Source: Pelomonas sp. Root1217
GTDB taxonomy: Bacteria > Pseudomonadota > Gammaproteobacteria > Burkholderiales > Burkholderiaceae_C
NCBI RefSeq assembly: GCF_001425705.1
Contig: NZ_LMDC01000001.1
Location: 1-64,000 of the forward strand
Direction: 5' to 3'
DNA: 64,000 bases
In this document: piece by piece, positions 8,503-18,239 of the stretch
Position numbering within the stretch: the stretch's first letter is position 1
How the letters are laid out: the number at the start of each line of letters is the position of its first letter
Translations under genes and position numbers: made by a program
The notes under the pieces: generated by a model
The model's database searches: none
What the model was told of the DNA's origin: nothing
Seen by the model: only the letters and a program-made list of their open reading frames with translations

Positions 8503-10530
8503 TCAGCTTTGCGAGGCCGCTTCGGCGGGTTCTGCCTCGTTCACATCGATGGCCAGCGTCAGCGGCGCCGCCGCAGCCTCGAGCTCGTCCTCGTCGCCTT
8601 CCGGCCCTTCAGCTGCCGGCGCTTCGTCCAGCCGCTCGACCAGCGTCGCATGCACATCCAGCGTCATCTCGTCCAGGCCGGTGATGCGCACCTTCACATG
8701 GCTGCCGCGCGGCAGCGAGTCGCAGCCCAGCGCCTTGAACACTAGCGGCAGGTCGTCGGCGCGCACCAGGCCGTCCTTCATGACGGCTGCGGTCAGCTCG
8801 GTGGTGCCGCTCTGCTGCAGCCAGCGCAGCGTCCAGAAGCGCTCGATGCCGTTCTGGAAGCCGTTGTAGGCCATGTAGGCGGACTCGAAGCCGGAGATGA
8901 TGGAGAACAGTTGTGCGTCCTTGGGCTTGAAGGGCGCGGCCAGTGCTGCCATCTTGCCGTGGCGCGCGCAGGCAATGATCTGCCACTGGTTGACCAGGTC
9001 GACATAGCGGCGCAGCGGCGACGTGGCCCAGGTGTACTGCGCCACGCCCATGCCGGCATGGGGCAGTGCCTTGACGCCCATGCGCACCTTGATGCCCGGC
9101 GCGAGGCTGGCCTGGCTGCGGTAGATGCCCGGCAGGCCCAGCTCGGCCAGCCAGCCGCCCCAGGCGGAGTTGGCCAGGATCATGGCCTCGGCCACGATCA
9201 GGTCCAGCGAACTGCCGCGGGCGCGCATGCTGATCTCGACGGACTCCGTGCCGTTCGGCGCCTCCGAGCGTTCGCCGGCAAGGCGGAAGTTGTAGTCCGG
9301 CCGGTTGAAGTTCTCGGGTTTGCCGCGCACGACCTCGCGCTGGGCCTTCAAGTGCTTGGCCAGGCGCCAGGTGAAGGCGAGTTCGGGTGCGAAGGCGTAG
9401 TCGGCCGGCGCATCGCCCGACAGTGTGGCGTCGGTGACGACGCCGTCGAGCTTGTCGTGGCGCAGGTTGGCGGCGATGTGCACGCGCTCCAGCCTGGTCT
9501 CGCGTGCCTTGATCTCGAAGGTGGCCTCATCCATCGTGAAGTAGATGGAGACTGCCGGGCAGTCGCGGCCCTCGATCAGCGTGTAGGCCTGCACGACGTC
9601 GTCGGGCAGCATGGTCAGCTTCCAGCCCGGCATGTAGACGGTGGACAGCCGCTCGCGGGCGACCTTGTCGACAGCAGAGTCTGGCGTGATGGCCAGGCCC
9701 GGTGCCGCGATGTGAACGCCGAAGGTGACAGTGCCCGTGCCCAGGCCCTGCACCGACAGCGCGTCATCGATCTCGGTGGTCTGCGAGTCGTCGATGGAGA
9801 AGGCGCGCGCCGGCGACAGCGCCAGCTCGTCCTTGATCTCCGGCGCCGTCAGCGCGGGGAAGCCGGCGCCCTTGGGGAAGTTCTCGAACAGGAAGCGCTT
9901 CCAGTGGAACTGGTAGGCGCTGGTGATGGCGCCGGCGCCCTGCAACAGGTCCAGCGGCGCTTTGTGCGACTTCTTGCTGGCCTCGACGACAGCCTTGTAT
10001 TCCGGGCCGTTCTTGTCGGGCTTGAAGAGGATCTTGTAGATCTGGTCCTGGATGGGCGCGGGGCAGGTACCTGCCGCCAGTTCGTCAGCCCAGGACTCGA
10101 TCTGCAACTGTTGCTGGCGCTTGCGCTCGATGCCCAGCAGCGCAGCCTTGACGATCTCCTCGGGCGCCTTCTTGAACTGGCCCTTGCCGGCGCGGCGGAA
10201 GTAGTGTGGCGCCTCGTACAGGCGAAACAGCGCGGCGGCCTGCTGCAGCGTGCCGGCCTTGGCGTCGAAATAGTCGCGCGCCAGGTCAGCGAAGCCGAAT
10301 TCGCCCTCGGGGGCGAACTCCCAGGCCAGGTCGAGGTCGATGTCGTCGGCCAGCTTGCGGGCCTCCGTCAGCAGCACGGCTGGCGCCGGCTGTTCGAATT
10401 TCAACAGCACATTGGCCGACTTGACCTTGACCCGCTTGCCCGAGTCCAGCTCGACCTGCAGCGAGGCATCGGCCTCCGACATCACCCGGCCGGCGAGAAA
10501 CTTCCCGGCGTCATCAAACAGCGCAAACAT
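8503..10530 (-). CDS. RNB-domain exoribonuclease (RNase II family)
   Basis: 675 residues. Members degrade single-stranded RNA 3' to 5'. An N-terminal domain with an S1/cold-shock-like beta start (MFALFDDAGKFLAGRVM) precedes the RNB domain, whose catalytic aspartate cluster is visible in SIDDSQTTEIDDALSV (about 247-262). A C-terminal region YTWATSPLRRYVDLVNQWQ matches the conserved RNB end, and a degenerate S1-like domain may form the tail. It differs in length from both E. coli RNase II (about 640) and RNase R (about 810). I therefore leave the symbol open, since rnb and rnr both occur in related annotations. It lies 18 bases after the YqiA-like gene and one base before the TonB-like gene. 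Confidence 0.93.
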   Translation of the reverse strand: MFALFDDAGKFLAGRVMSEADASLQVELDSGKRVKVKSANVLLKFEQPAPAVLLTEARKLADDIDLDLAWEFAPEGEFGFADLARDYFDAKAGTLQQAAALFRLYEAPHYFRRAGKGQFKKAPEEIVKAALLGIERKRQQQLQIESWADELAAGTCPAPIQDQIYKILFKPDKNGPEYKAVVEASKKSHKAPLDLLQGAGAITSAYQFHWKRFLFENFPKGAGFPALTAPEIKDELALSPARAFSIDDSQTTEIDDALSVQGLGTGTVTFGVHIAAPGLAITPDSAVDKVARERLSTVYMPGWKLTMLPDDVVQAYTLIEGRDCPAVSIYFTMDEATFEIKARETRLERVHIAANLRHDKLDGVVTDATLSGDAPADYAFAPELAFTWRLAKHLKAQREVVRGKPENFNRPDYNFRLAGERSEAPNGTESVEISMRARGSSLDLIVAEAMILANSAWGGWLAELGLPGIYRSQASLAPGIKVRMGVKALPHAGMGVAQYTWATSPLRRYVDLVNQWQIIACARHGKMAALAAPFKPKDAQLFSIISGFESAYMAYNGFQNGIERFWTLRWLQQSGTTELTAAVMKDGLVRADDLPLVFKALGCDSLPRGSHVKVRITGLDEMTLDVHATLVERLDEAPAAEGPEGDEDELEAAAAPLTLAIDVNEAEPAEAASQS

Positions 10531-10548
10531 AGGAGGGCGATTGTCGCC

Positions 10549-11139
10549 TTAGCCTTGCAGGTGTTTGAGCACGCCCGGCAGATGGTCTTCGAAGTCGGTC
10601 AAGCCGTGGTCGCTGCCCTCCAGCACCTCGCCGGCGCAACCCGCATAACGGGCCAGCATCTCGCGCCAGTCCAGCAGCTCGTCGCCCTTGGCGATCAGCG
10701 CGTAGTAGCGCAGCGGGTTCGTCAGGCGCGCCGGCGGCGTCAGCGCCGCCAGCTCGGCCACGTGCTGGGCCGTGAACTCGAACTTCAGCTGCGGGTCGTG
10801 CCATGCGGTCAGCGTGCCGATGTGGCGGGATAGATCGCGCGCCGGGTCCACGGCAGGGTTCAGCACGGCGACGCGCCAGCCGCGGTGGGCGCGCTGTTCG
10901 GCCAGCGACGTGGCGTAGAAGCCGCCGAGCGAGCTGCCAACGACGGCCGCACCTTCGGCCGGCCAATCCGCCACGATTCCGGCGACGAGGGCCATCGCGT
11001 CCAGCGGGGACGGCGGCAGCTGCGGGCAGGCGAAGGTCAGGCCCGGCTGGGTGGCCGCCCAGGCGGCCATTCGCAGCGCCTTTGCTGAGCTGGGCGAGGA
11101 ACGGAAGCCGTGCAAATACAGCAGATGTGTGAGATCCAT
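10549..11139 (-). CDS. YqiA/YcfP-type alpha/beta hydrolase
   Basis: 196 residues, the small single-domain alpha/beta fold typical of YqiA esterases. The oxyanion region LLYLHGFRSSPSSAKA lies at the N-terminus and the nucleophile elbow GSSLGGFYA near residue 68. A likely acid/histidine pair occurs in AKGDELLDWREM and GSDHGLTDFEDH. Substrates of this family are poorly known. It is the first gene of the minus-strand string and diverges from the zinc protease gene. The 116 bases between the two start codons must contain promoters for both directions. Confidence 0.9.
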   Translation of the reverse strand: MDLTHLLYLHGFRSSPSSAKALRMAAWAATQPGLTFACPQLPPSPLDAMALVAGIVADWPAEGAAVVGSSLGGFYATSLAEQRAHRGWRVAVLNPAVDPARDLSRHIGTLTAWHDPQLKFEFTAQHVAELAALTPPARLTNPLRYYALIAKGDELLDWREMLARYAGCAGEVLEGSDHGLTDFEDHLPGVLKHLQG

Positions 11140-11255
11140 GACGGAAGTTTTGACGTGAAGTTTTGTGCCCCCGCGACGCGGGAGTCATCGTATTGACGCG
11201 AGTGTCGCTGCCAGCCACAGTGCCTGCCTTTGCGCAATCCCCGGACCGTCACCTC

Positions 11256-13937
11256 ATGATTCCGATGCCCCGCACCGCCCTGGCCGCCGCCGCCCTGCTC
11301 GCGCTGGCCGCGGTTGCTCAAGCCCAGACCCCGTCCGCGCCCAACGGTGCCGCTTCGGCCCCCGGCACTGCTGCGTCGGCGCCCGCTCCGGCCCGTCCGC
11401 CGGCCGACCCGACGGCGCCCAAGCCCTTTGCCGACGTCATCAAGGGCGCCAAGGAGCAGCCCGGCCTGTTCCCGATCTGGCGCAAGGACGAAAAGGTCTG
11501 GATCGAGATTCCCAAGGAGGCCTTCAACAAGCCCTTCCTGTTCAGCGTCAACGTCGCCAACGCCGTCGGTGAGCGAGGCCTGTACGCCAGCCAGATGCTG
11601 GGCGACGAACTGGCCGAGTGGCGTCGCATTGGCAACCATGTGCAGCTGATCGCGCTGAACACCAAGTTCCGCACGGACAACCCGTCCAGCAAGCTGGCCA
11701 TCGAGCAGGCTTTCTCGCCCAGCCTGATCGGCGGCGTGCCGGTCGCCAGCGCCGACCACCCCGACCGCAAGTCGGTGCTGATCGACGCCAGCAACCTGCT
11801 GCTGGGTGACATCCCCGGCTACTCGACGCGCCTGGAATTCGCCTACCGGCTGCCGTTCGCGCCCGACCGAGCCAACTCCTTCATCGAAGCCACACGCGCC
11901 GATGCCCAGGTTTCCACGCTGACTTCACGCGTGCACTTCGCGACTCAGCGCATTCCCGCGCCGCCGCTGGTTCCCGTGCCGGTGCCTGTGCCCACGCCAC
12001 CCCAGGCCACGCCGGACCCGCGCTCGATGTTCTTCAGCTTCGTCTACAGCTTCCGTGCCTTGCCCGAGCAGCCGGCCGCCGCGCGCCATGCAGACCCGCG
12101 CCTGGGTCACTTCATGGAGAGCTACAGCGACTTCGGCGACGACCTCAAGGCCAACCCGCGCGTGCACATGATTGCCCGCTGGCGCCTGGAGAAAAAGGAC
12201 CCGGGCGCGGCGCTGTCCGAGCCGGTGCAGCCCATCGTCTACTGGATGGACAAGAACATCCCCACCAAATATCGCGCGGCGGTCAAGGCGGGCATCGAGG
12301 AGTGGAACAAGGCCTTCGAGAGGATCGGCTTCAAGGACGCCGTGCAGGCCAAGCAGCAGCCAGACGACGCCGACTGGGACAACATGGATTCGACGCACGC
12401 GTCCATCCGCTGGTTCACCGGCTCCGACGTGGGCTTTGCCATCGGCCCGAGCAACCGTGACCCGCGCACCGGTGAAATCCTCGATGCCGACATCGGCATG
12501 AGCGACGTCTTCGGCCGCGGCACCCGCCGCCTGGCCGTCGATGACGTACTGCCCGGCGGCCAGCAGGCCCTGACAAGCTGGATGGGTGAGCGCAGCCAGC
12601 ACCTGGCCGAGCAGCAATGCAGCTATATGGCGGATCAGGCCAACGAACTCGGCTTCGCGCTGGACCTGCTCGCTCTGCGCGACGGCATGGACATGAACGG
12701 CCCCGAGGCCGAGGCGCTGGCCCAGGCCGTCATCAAGGACGTGGTCATGCACGAGGTCGGCCACACGTTGGGCCTCAAGCACAACTTCCGGTCCTCCACG
12801 ACCGTCACCCAGGCCCAGCTCAAGGACAAGGCCTTCACCGAGGCTAATGGCATTTCCAACTCGGTGATGGACTACAACGCCTACAACCTGCCGCTCAAGG
12901 GCGAGCCCAAGGCCAGCCTGACGAACACCACGCTGGGCGCCTATGACTATTGGGCCATCGAGTACGCCTACAAGCCCATCGCTGCCGAGCAGGAAGCGGC
13001 GGAACTTGCCAGGATTGCCGCGCGTTCGACCGAGCCCAGGCTGGCCTATGGCGACGACTTCGACCAGGGCGTTGGTGGCCCCTACGATGGCTTCGACCCG
13101 CGCACCAACCAGCGCGACCTGGGCGACGACCCGCTGGCCTACGCCAGGAAGCGCCTCAAGCTCAGCCAGGAGCTGTGGGAGCGCGTGCAGTCGCGCCCGG
13201 CCGTCGTTGGCGACGACCCACTGCGCAACCGCCGCTCCATCTTCGAGAGCTTCCGCCAGCTGGGCATGACGGCCAACAACATCAGCAAATACGTGGGCGG
13301 CCTGTATGCGGAGCGCGTGGTGCCGGGTGTCACGACCGGCCCGGCCTTCAAGCCGGTGGACAACGCCCAGCAGCGCGAGGCCCTGCGCTTCATCGCGACA
13401 GGCCTGCTGTCCAGCGATTCCTTCAAGTTCAAGCCTGAGTTCCTCGTGACCCAGACGCTGGACTACAACGAGTGGGACCGCGGCCTGCCCATCTCCATCC
13501 CGGACAGCGTCAGCGCGCTGCAGGGCCGGGTGCTTGACCGCCTGATGTCGCCCAACACCGCGCGCCGCCTCATCGAGCAGGGCGCCTACCTGTCCGAGGC
13601 CCAGCGCAAGGGCGCGGTGTCGCTGAGTGAGGTCTATGGCACGCTGCAGGGCGCGATCTTCAGCGAGCTCAAGACCGGTACCGAGATCGACCGCATGCGC
13701 CGCAGCCTGCAGCGCGAATACCTGCGCCGCCTGCAGGCCCAGCTGAACCGTGCGACCAATGGGGCGACGGTGTACGCCGACGCTTTCTCGATGGCCCGCT
13801 GGCACGCAACCCAACTCGCGAACGAGCTGCGCGTGGCTTCGGCCAAGCCGGGCCTGTCGGTCGAGACGCGCGCGCATCTGGCGGAGACGCTGGACATGCT
13901 GAACTCGATGCTGAAGGCGTCGTTGGTGCGCAGCTGA
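11256..13937 (+). CDS. Secreted zinc-dependent metalloprotease (DUF5117/DUF4953 type)
   Basis: 893 residues from the ATG at 11256. Upstream TTG starts would only add non-conserved sequence ahead of the clear signal peptide TALAAAALLALAAVAQAQ. A low-complexity proline/alanine stretch follows, then a large N-terminal domain. The metzincin signature HEVGHTLGLKH starts at about residue 499, with three histidines as zinc ligands and the catalytic glutamate, and a downstream methionine turn candidate NSVMDYNAYN. This combination fits the DUF5117-DUF5118-DUF4953 family of periplasmic or exported metalloproteases, whose substrates are unknown. A terminator follows the gene. It diverges from the YqiA-like gene, and its regulation is not evident. 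Confidence 0.9.
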   Translation: MIPMPRTALAAAALLALAAVAQAQTPSAPNGAASAPGTAASAPAPARPPADPTAPKPFADVIKGAKEQPGLFPIWRKDEKVWIEIPKEAFNKPFLFSVNVANAVGERGLYASQMLGDELAEWRRIGNHVQLIALNTKFRTDNPSSKLAIEQAFSPSLIGGVPVASADHPDRKSVLIDASNLLLGDIPGYSTRLEFAYRLPFAPDRANSFIEATRADAQVSTLTSRVHFATQRIPAPPLVPVPVPVPTPPQATPDPRSMFFSFVYSFRALPEQPAAARHADPRLGHFMESYSDFGDDLKANPRVHMIARWRLEKKDPGAALSEPVQPIVYWMDKNIPTKYRAAVKAGIEEWNKAFERIGFKDAVQAKQQPDDADWDNMDSTHASIRWFTGSDVGFAIGPSNRDPRTGEILDADIGMSDVFGRGTRRLAVDDVLPGGQQALTSWMGERSQHLAEQQCSYMADQANELGFALDLLALRDGMDMNGPEAEALAQAVIKDVVMHEVGHTLGLKHNFRSSTTVTQAQLKDKAFTEANGISNSVMDYNAYNLPLKGEPKASLTNTTLGAYDYWAIEYAYKPIAAEQEAAELARIAARSTEPRLAYGDDFDQGVGGPYDGFDPRTNQRDLGDDPLAYARKRLKLSQELWERVQSRPAVVGDDPLRNRRSIFESFRQLGMTANNISKYVGGLYAERVVPGVTTGPAFKPVDNAQQREALRFIATGLLSSDSFKFKPEFLVTQTLDYNEWDRGLPISIPDSVSALQGRVLDRLMSPNTARRLIEQGAYLSEAQRKGAVSLSEVYGTLQGAIFSELKTGTEIDRMRRSLQREYLRRLQAQLNRATNGATVYADAFSMARWHATQLANELRVASAKPGLSVETRAHLAETLDMLNSMLKASLVRS

Positions 13938-13960
13938 TCGGCTTCGCGCAGTCGATCAAG

Positions 13961-13985
13961 GGCCGGCTTCATGCCGGCCTTTTTT
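13961..13985 (+). terminator. Terminator of the zinc protease gene
   Basis: The stem ggccggc (13961-13967) pairs with gccggcc (13973-13979) around a 5-base loop, followed directly by a run of six T. It lies 24 bases after the protease stop codon. Confidence 0.9.
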
Positions 13986-14021
13986 CTTGTCTTAGCATCG
14001 TGCGCATTGCGAGGATCAGCG

Positions 14022-14432
14022 ATGTCCACAACCGACCAACTCAATCAATTCGGCGCGAAGAATCTGCCTGGCTATCTGGGCATCGTCTTCACGCAAGCTG
14101 ACCCCGCCGAGATCAAGGCCGAACTGGTGGTGCGCGAGGAACTGATGGCACCTAACGGCTATCTGCACGCCGGCAGCATCGTCACGCTGGCGGACAGCTG
14201 CGCCGGCTACGGCTGCATCGCCAACCTGCCGCCGGGCGCCGTGGGCTTCACGACCATCGAGCTGAAGTCCAACCACCTCAGCACGGCGCGCGAAGGCACC
14301 ATCATGTGTGTGGCCCGGCCGGTTCACCTGGGAAAGACGACGCAGATCTGGGATGCGGTGGTGACGAACAAGGAGACTGGGAAGACGATGGCTTTGTTTC
14401 GGTGTACGCAGATGGTGTTGTATGGGAATTGA
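14022..14432 (+). CDS. PaaI-type hotdog thioesterase
   Basis: 136 residues from ATG 14022 (MSTTDQLNQFGAKN); the frame is open upstream only through the preceding terminator. The hotdog fold signature is visible as EELMAPNGYLHAGSIVTLADSCAGYG, with the HAG motif and the helix acidic residue typical of PaaI/YbdB-like acyl-CoA thioesterases. The strands FTTIELKSNHLSTAREG and TMALFRCTQMVLY follow. It probably hydrolyses an aromatic or medium-chain acyl-CoA, but the substrate cannot be read from the sequence. It stands alone after the protease terminator and converges on mpl. Confidence 0.88.
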   Translation: MSTTDQLNQFGAKNLPGYLGIVFTQADPAEIKAELVVREELMAPNGYLHAGSIVTLADSCAGYGCIANLPPGAVGFTTIELKSNHLSTAREGTIMCVARPVHLGKTTQIWDAVVTNKETGKTMALFRCTQMVLYGN

Positions 14433-14595
14433 ATTGGTGCGGGTTGCTTTCGCCTAGGTCCTTTCGACCCGGCGTAGTGCCGCGGGAATCCGCCCCGCGA
14501 AGGCGGGTAACTTTTCTCTGACGCGCCAGGAGGGTGTCGAAGAAGAAAGTTACCCGGCCGCCGGGACGGGCTCCCGGCAATGCACCGAGCAGACG
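14433..14595. repeat. Convergent intergenic region with a long inverted repeat
   Basis: Between the thioesterase and mpl stops lies an 11-base perfect inverted repeat, cgggtaacttt (14504-14514) and aaagttacccg (14546-14556), separated by 31 bases. A second GC hairpin (gccggg...cccggc) follows at about 14568-14578. There is no T-run of normal length on either side, so it does not look like a plain terminator. It may be a dispersed REP-like element, but no second copy is visible here. Confidence 0.6.
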
Positions 14596-15957
14596 CTATT
14601 TGGTCAGAGCGTCCAACAGCTTCTCGTGAATCCCACCAAAGCCGCCATTGCTCATGCACAGCAGATGGTCGCCCGGCTTGGCCGCCTTGACGACGGCAGC
14701 CACCAGCGCATCCACATCCGCGCCGACGAAGCCCTGGGCCCCCATCGGCGCCAACGCCTCCTTCGCGTCCCACGTCAGCCCCTGCTGATTGCAGAACGCC
14801 AAGTCCACTTCCTCCAGCGCCCACGGTAGCTGGGCCTTCATCGTTCCGAGCTTCATCGTGTTCGAGCGCGGCTCGAAGATGGCGAGGATGCGTTCGACCG
14901 GTGCGATGCGGCGGCGCAGGCCGTTGACGGTCGTGCGGATTGCCGTGGGGTGATGCGCAAAGTCGTCGTAGACCTTGATGCCTCGCACCTCACCGCGCAG
15001 TTCCATGCGCCGCTTGACGTTCAGGAACTCGGTCAGAGCCGCCGCCGATTGCTCGGGTGACACGCCGACATGCTCCGCTGCGGCGATCGCAGCCAGTGCA
15101 TTCAGCTGGTTGTGCTCGCCCATCAGCCCCCACTCGACACGCGCCACCTTCAGGCTGCCGCGCAGCACGTCAAAAGCCTGAGGCTCGCCGCGGGCGCGCA
15201 GCATGCCGGCTTCTTCCTTCTTGGCGCCAAAGCGCAGCACCTCGCTCCAGCAGCCGCGCGCGATGACGCGCTGCAAGGCCTCCTCGCGGGCGTTGACGAC
15301 CAGGCGGCCGCTGGCCGGCACGGTGCGCACGAGGTGATGGAACTGCGTCTCGATGGCGGCCAGGTCCGGGAAGATGTCGGCGTGGTCGTGCTCAAGGTTG
15401 TTCAGCACAGCCGTGCGCGGCCGGTAGTGCACGAACTTGCTGCGCTTGTCGAAGAAGGCGGTGTCGTACTCGTCCGCTTCGATGACGAAGGTCTTGCCCT
15501 CGCCGAGCCGCGCGGAGACGCCAAAGTTCTGCGGCACGCCGCCGACCAGGAAGCCGGGCTTCTGGCCCGCATGCTCCAGGATCCACGCCAGCATCGACGT
15601 CGTCGACGTCTTGCCATGCGTGCCGGCTACGGCCAGCACGTGGCGGCCCTGCAGCACGTGTTCCGCCAGCCATTGCGGGCCGGAAACATAGGGCAGGCCG
15701 GCGTCGAGGATGGCTTCCATCAACGGAAAGCGCTCGCCGCGGGTGATGACGTTGCCGATGACGAACACGTCGGGCTTCAATGCCAGCTGTTCCGCATCAA
15801 AGCCGGTGATGAGCTCGATGCCCAGGGCCTCGAGCTGGGTGCTCATCGGCGGGTAGACATTGGCGTCGCAGCCGGTGACCTTGTGGCCGGCTTCGCGTGC
15901 GAGCGCCGCGAGGCCGCCCATGAAGGTGCCGCAGATGCCGAGGATGTGGAGATGCAT
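14596..15957 (-). CDS. mpl: UDP-MurNAc:L-Ala-gamma-D-Glu-meso-DAP ligase
   Basis: 453 residues. Mpl recycles cell-wall tripeptide by ligating it directly to UDP-MurNAc with ATP. The N-terminal Rossmann-like domain begins MHLHILGICGTFMGGLAALA, the family-typical variant of the MurC start. The ATP-binding P-loop is VAGTHGKTSTTSML (about 108-121). Mur central-domain motifs include EADEYDTAFFDKRSKF and NLEHDHADIF, and the C-terminal ligase domain contains VYDDFAHHPTAI. It is the distal gene of the ThiD-like/hemL/mpl string, 29 bases after hemL. Confidence 0.96.
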   Translation of the reverse strand: MHLHILGICGTFMGGLAALAREAGHKVTGCDANVYPPMSTQLEALGIELITGFDAEQLALKPDVFVIGNVITRGERFPLMEAILDAGLPYVSGPQWLAEHVLQGRHVLAVAGTHGKTSTTSMLAWILEHAGQKPGFLVGGVPQNFGVSARLGEGKTFVIEADEYDTAFFDKRSKFVHYRPRTAVLNNLEHDHADIFPDLAAIETQFHHLVRTVPASGRLVVNAREEALQRVIARGCWSEVLRFGAKKEEAGMLRARGEPQAFDVLRGSLKVARVEWGLMGEHNQLNALAAIAAAEHVGVSPEQSAAALTEFLNVKRRMELRGEVRGIKVYDDFAHHPTAIRTTVNGLRRRIAPVERILAIFEPRSNTMKLGTMKAQLPWALEEVDLAFCNQQGLTWDAKEALAPMGAQGFVGADVDALVAAVVKAAKPGDHLLCMSNGGFGGIHEKLLDALTK

Positions 15958-15986
15958 GTCAGCGCGCCACCAGGGGCGTCAAAGGA

Positions 15987-17273
15987 TCAGCGCAGGGCGG
16001 TGCGCGCGGCCGTCAGCGTGGCGTCGATATCGGCGGGGCTGTGCGCCGCCGACACGAAGCCCGCCTCGTACAAGGCCGGAGCAAGATAGATGCCGGCGTC
16101 CAGCATGGCGTGGAAGAAGCGGTTGAAGCGCTCCTTGTCCGTCGTCATGACGGTGGTGTAGTTCTGCGGCAGTTCGGGCAGCAGGAAGAAGCCGAACATG
16201 CCGCCCTCGCAGTCGGCGCTGAACGGCACGCCGTTCTCGGCAGCAACCGCCTTGAGGCCATCGACGAGCTGGCGGGTCTTGACCGACAGCGATTCAAAGA
16301 AGCCGGGCTTCTGAATCTCGCGCAGCGTCGCCAGCCCGCAGGCCGTCGCCACCGGGTTGCCGGACAGCGTGCCGGCCTGGTAGACGCCGCCCAGGGGTGC
16401 CAGATGCTGCATGACCGCGCGCCGCGCGCCGAAGGCTGCCAGCGGCATGCCGCCGCCGATAACCTTGCCGAAGACCGAGATGTCGGGTGCAAAGCCGGGA
16501 ATCAGCTTCGCGTAGTGGGCCTGCGCCGAGCCGAGGCCGACGCGAAAGCCCGTCATCACCTCGTCCAGCACCAGCAGGGCGCCGTGCTGGGTGCACAAGC
16601 GGCGCATGGCGCTCATGAAGGCGACCGACGAGCGCACGAAATTCATGTTGCCGGCGATGGGCTCGACGATGACGCAAGCCAGTTCGCTGCCGTGCTGGGC
16701 GAAGACGGCTTCCAATTGCTCGACGTTGTTGTACTCAAGAACGACCGTGTCGGCTGCCGCACCGGGCGTCACACCGGCGCTGGTCGGGTGGCCGAAGGTG
16801 GCCAGGCCCGAGCCGGCCTTGACCAGCAAGGCGTCGGTGTGGCCGTGGTAGCAGCCCTCGAACTTGATGAACTTGGCGCGGCCGGTGGCGCCGCGCGCCA
16901 GGCGGATGGCGCTCATGGTCGCCTCGGTGCCCGAGCTGACCAGGCGCACCTGGTCCATGCTGGGCACGAGCTTCAAGATCTCCTCGGCCAGCTCGATCTC
17001 GCGCTCGGTCGGCGCGCCGAAGGAGAAGCCCTCGGCTGCGGCCTTTGTGACTGCTTCGAGCACGGCCGGGTGGCCGTGGCCGAGGATCATCGGCCCCCAG
17101 GAGCCGATGTAGTCGACATAACGCTTGCCTTCGGCGTCATGGATGTAAGCGCCTTCGCCGCGCTGGATGAAGCGCGGCGTGCCGCCGACGGCGCGGAAGG
17201 CGCGCACGGGCGAATTCACGCCCCCGGGAATGACGCGCGCGGCGCGCTCGAAGAGCTCTGAATTGCTGGCCAT
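15987..17273 (-). CDS. hemL: Glutamate-1-semialdehyde 2,1-aminomutase
   Basis: 428 residues, normal for HemL, the PLP enzyme that converts glutamate-1-semialdehyde to 5-aminolevulinate in the C5 route of tetrapyrrole synthesis. The PLP-binding lysine is K270 in [15 protein letters not shown]. Other class III aminotransferase signatures are [17 protein letters not shown] and the cofactor aspartate in [12 protein letters not shown]. It lies 18 bases downstream of the ThiD-like gene and upstream of mpl. The same window encodes the heme-requiring oxidase and its heme A synthesis genes. Confidence 0.97.
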   Translation of the reverse strand: MASNSELFERAARVIPGGVNSPVRAFRAVGGTPRFIQRGEGAYIHDAEGKRYVDYIGSWGPMILGHGHPAVLEAVTKAAAEGFSFGAPTEREIELAEEILKLVPSMDQVRLVSSGTEATMSAIRLARGATGRAKFIKFEGCYHGHTDALLVKAGSGLATFGHPTSAGVTPGAAADTVVLEYNNVEQLEAVFAQHGSELACVIVEPIAGNMNFVRSSVAFMSAMRRLCTQHGALLVLDEVMTGFRVGLGSAQAHYAKLIPGFAPDISVFGKVIGGGMPLAAFGARRAVMQHLAPLGGVYQAGTLSGNPVATACGLATLREIQKPGFFESLSVKTRQLVDGLKAVAAENGVPFSADCEGGMFGFFLLPELPQNYTTVMTTDKERFNRFFHAMLDAGIYLAPALYEAGFVSAAHSPADIDATLTAARTALR

Positions 17274-17291
17274 GAGAGAAAAATCAGGAGA

Positions 17292-18239
17292 TCAATGCAT
17301 GCGCCGCGGCGTCTTGGGCGGCTGCTCGGGTTCGGGATCGGGCTCGAAGTCGGGCGGCTCGCCGCCTTCTTCGTCCGCCGCGGGCAGAGCCCAGAAGAAG
17401 CGGTCGGGGATGACGTTGCCCATGCCGGGACGGAACCCCGCGTCCAGCGACTGGTCCAGGAAGGACAGGGCTTCGCTGACGGCCGAGTGCAACTCTGCGC
17501 CCACCGACAGCAGCGCCGCGAGCGCCGCCGACAGCGTGTCGCCGGCGCCGACGAAGGCCGTCTCGAAGCGCTCGAACTTCTCGCCGGTGATGGGCCCTTG
17601 CGAGTTGGCCAGTACGTTGTCCACGAACTGGTTGGGCAGCTGGATGCCGGTCACCAGCACATGCTGGGCGCCGGCCTGGGCGGCGGCGACGGCCAGCTCG
17701 CGGGCCGACGGCGCGCGCTCGTTGTCCCAGTCGGGCAGCAGGAAGTCCGTCATGGTCTTGTGGTTGCCCACCAGCACGGCGGTCTGCGGCAGCACCAGCT
17801 CGCGCAGCGCGTCTAGATACTGCTGCTGGTCGTCCTCGTCGATCCAGGCGACGGAGGGTAGATAGGTCACCAGCGGCACGTCGGGGTAGTCGCTCAGCAC
17901 CTCGGCCACTGCGCTGACAGCCTCGGCATTGCCCAGGAAGCCGACCTTCCAGGCCGTAATGGGCACGTCTTCCAGGATGTGGCGTGCCTGCTCGGCGACG
18001 GTGTCGGCGTCGAGGTTTTCATGCTCGAAGATTTCGGCCGTGTCGCGCAGCACGATGGCGGTGACGACGGGCAGGCAGTGCGCGCCCATGGCCGCAATCG
18101 TGGCCACATCGCCGGCCAAGCCGCCTGCGCCGGAGGCGTCGCTCGCATTGAAGCTCAGCACGCAAGCTGGCGGCGGGCTTTCCTGTTCGTCTTGGGCATC
18201 TTCGGCCGCGGGGTCGGTGGGGAGGGGTGTTGGGCTCAT
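17292..18239 (-). CDS. ThiD-like hydroxymethylpyrimidine (phosphate) kinase
   Basis: 315 residues from the ATG at 18239. The ribokinase-like core shows the substrate region SFNASDASGAGGLAGDVATIAAMG and the ATP/anion-hole motif GAGDTLSAALAALLS near the C-terminus. E. coli ThiD has about 266 residues. The excess here is an acidic N-terminal tail (PTDPAAEDAQDEQE) and a proline-rich C-terminal tail (EPDPEPEQPPKTPRRMH), both probably disordered. ThiD phosphorylates HMP and HMP-P for thiamine synthesis. No other thi gene is present, no TPP riboswitch was recognised upstream, and it is linked to hemL, so I keep the assignment at family level. It diverges from the rubredoxin gene. Confidence 0.85.
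   Translation of the reverse strand: MSPTPLPTDPAAEDAQDEQESPPPACVLSFNASDASGAGGLAGDVATIAAMGAHCLPVVTAIVLRDTAEIFEHENLDADTVAEQARHILEDVPITAWKVGFLGNAEAVSAVAEVLSDYPDVPLVTYLPSVAWIDEDDQQQYLDALRELVLPQTAVLVGNHKTMTDFLLPDWDNERAPSARELAVAAAQAGAQHVLVTGIQLPNQFVDNVLANSQGPITGEKFERFETAFVGAGDTLSAALAALLSVGAELHSAVSEALSFLDQSLDAGFRPGMGNVIPDRFFWALPAADEEGGEPPDFEPDPEPEQPPKTPRRMH

Noticed and set aside
11925..13877. A 650-residue minus-strand frame opposite the zinc protease
   Set aside because: It has no domain and mirrors the codon structure of the protease, which carries the HEXXHxxGxxH motif and a signal peptide.
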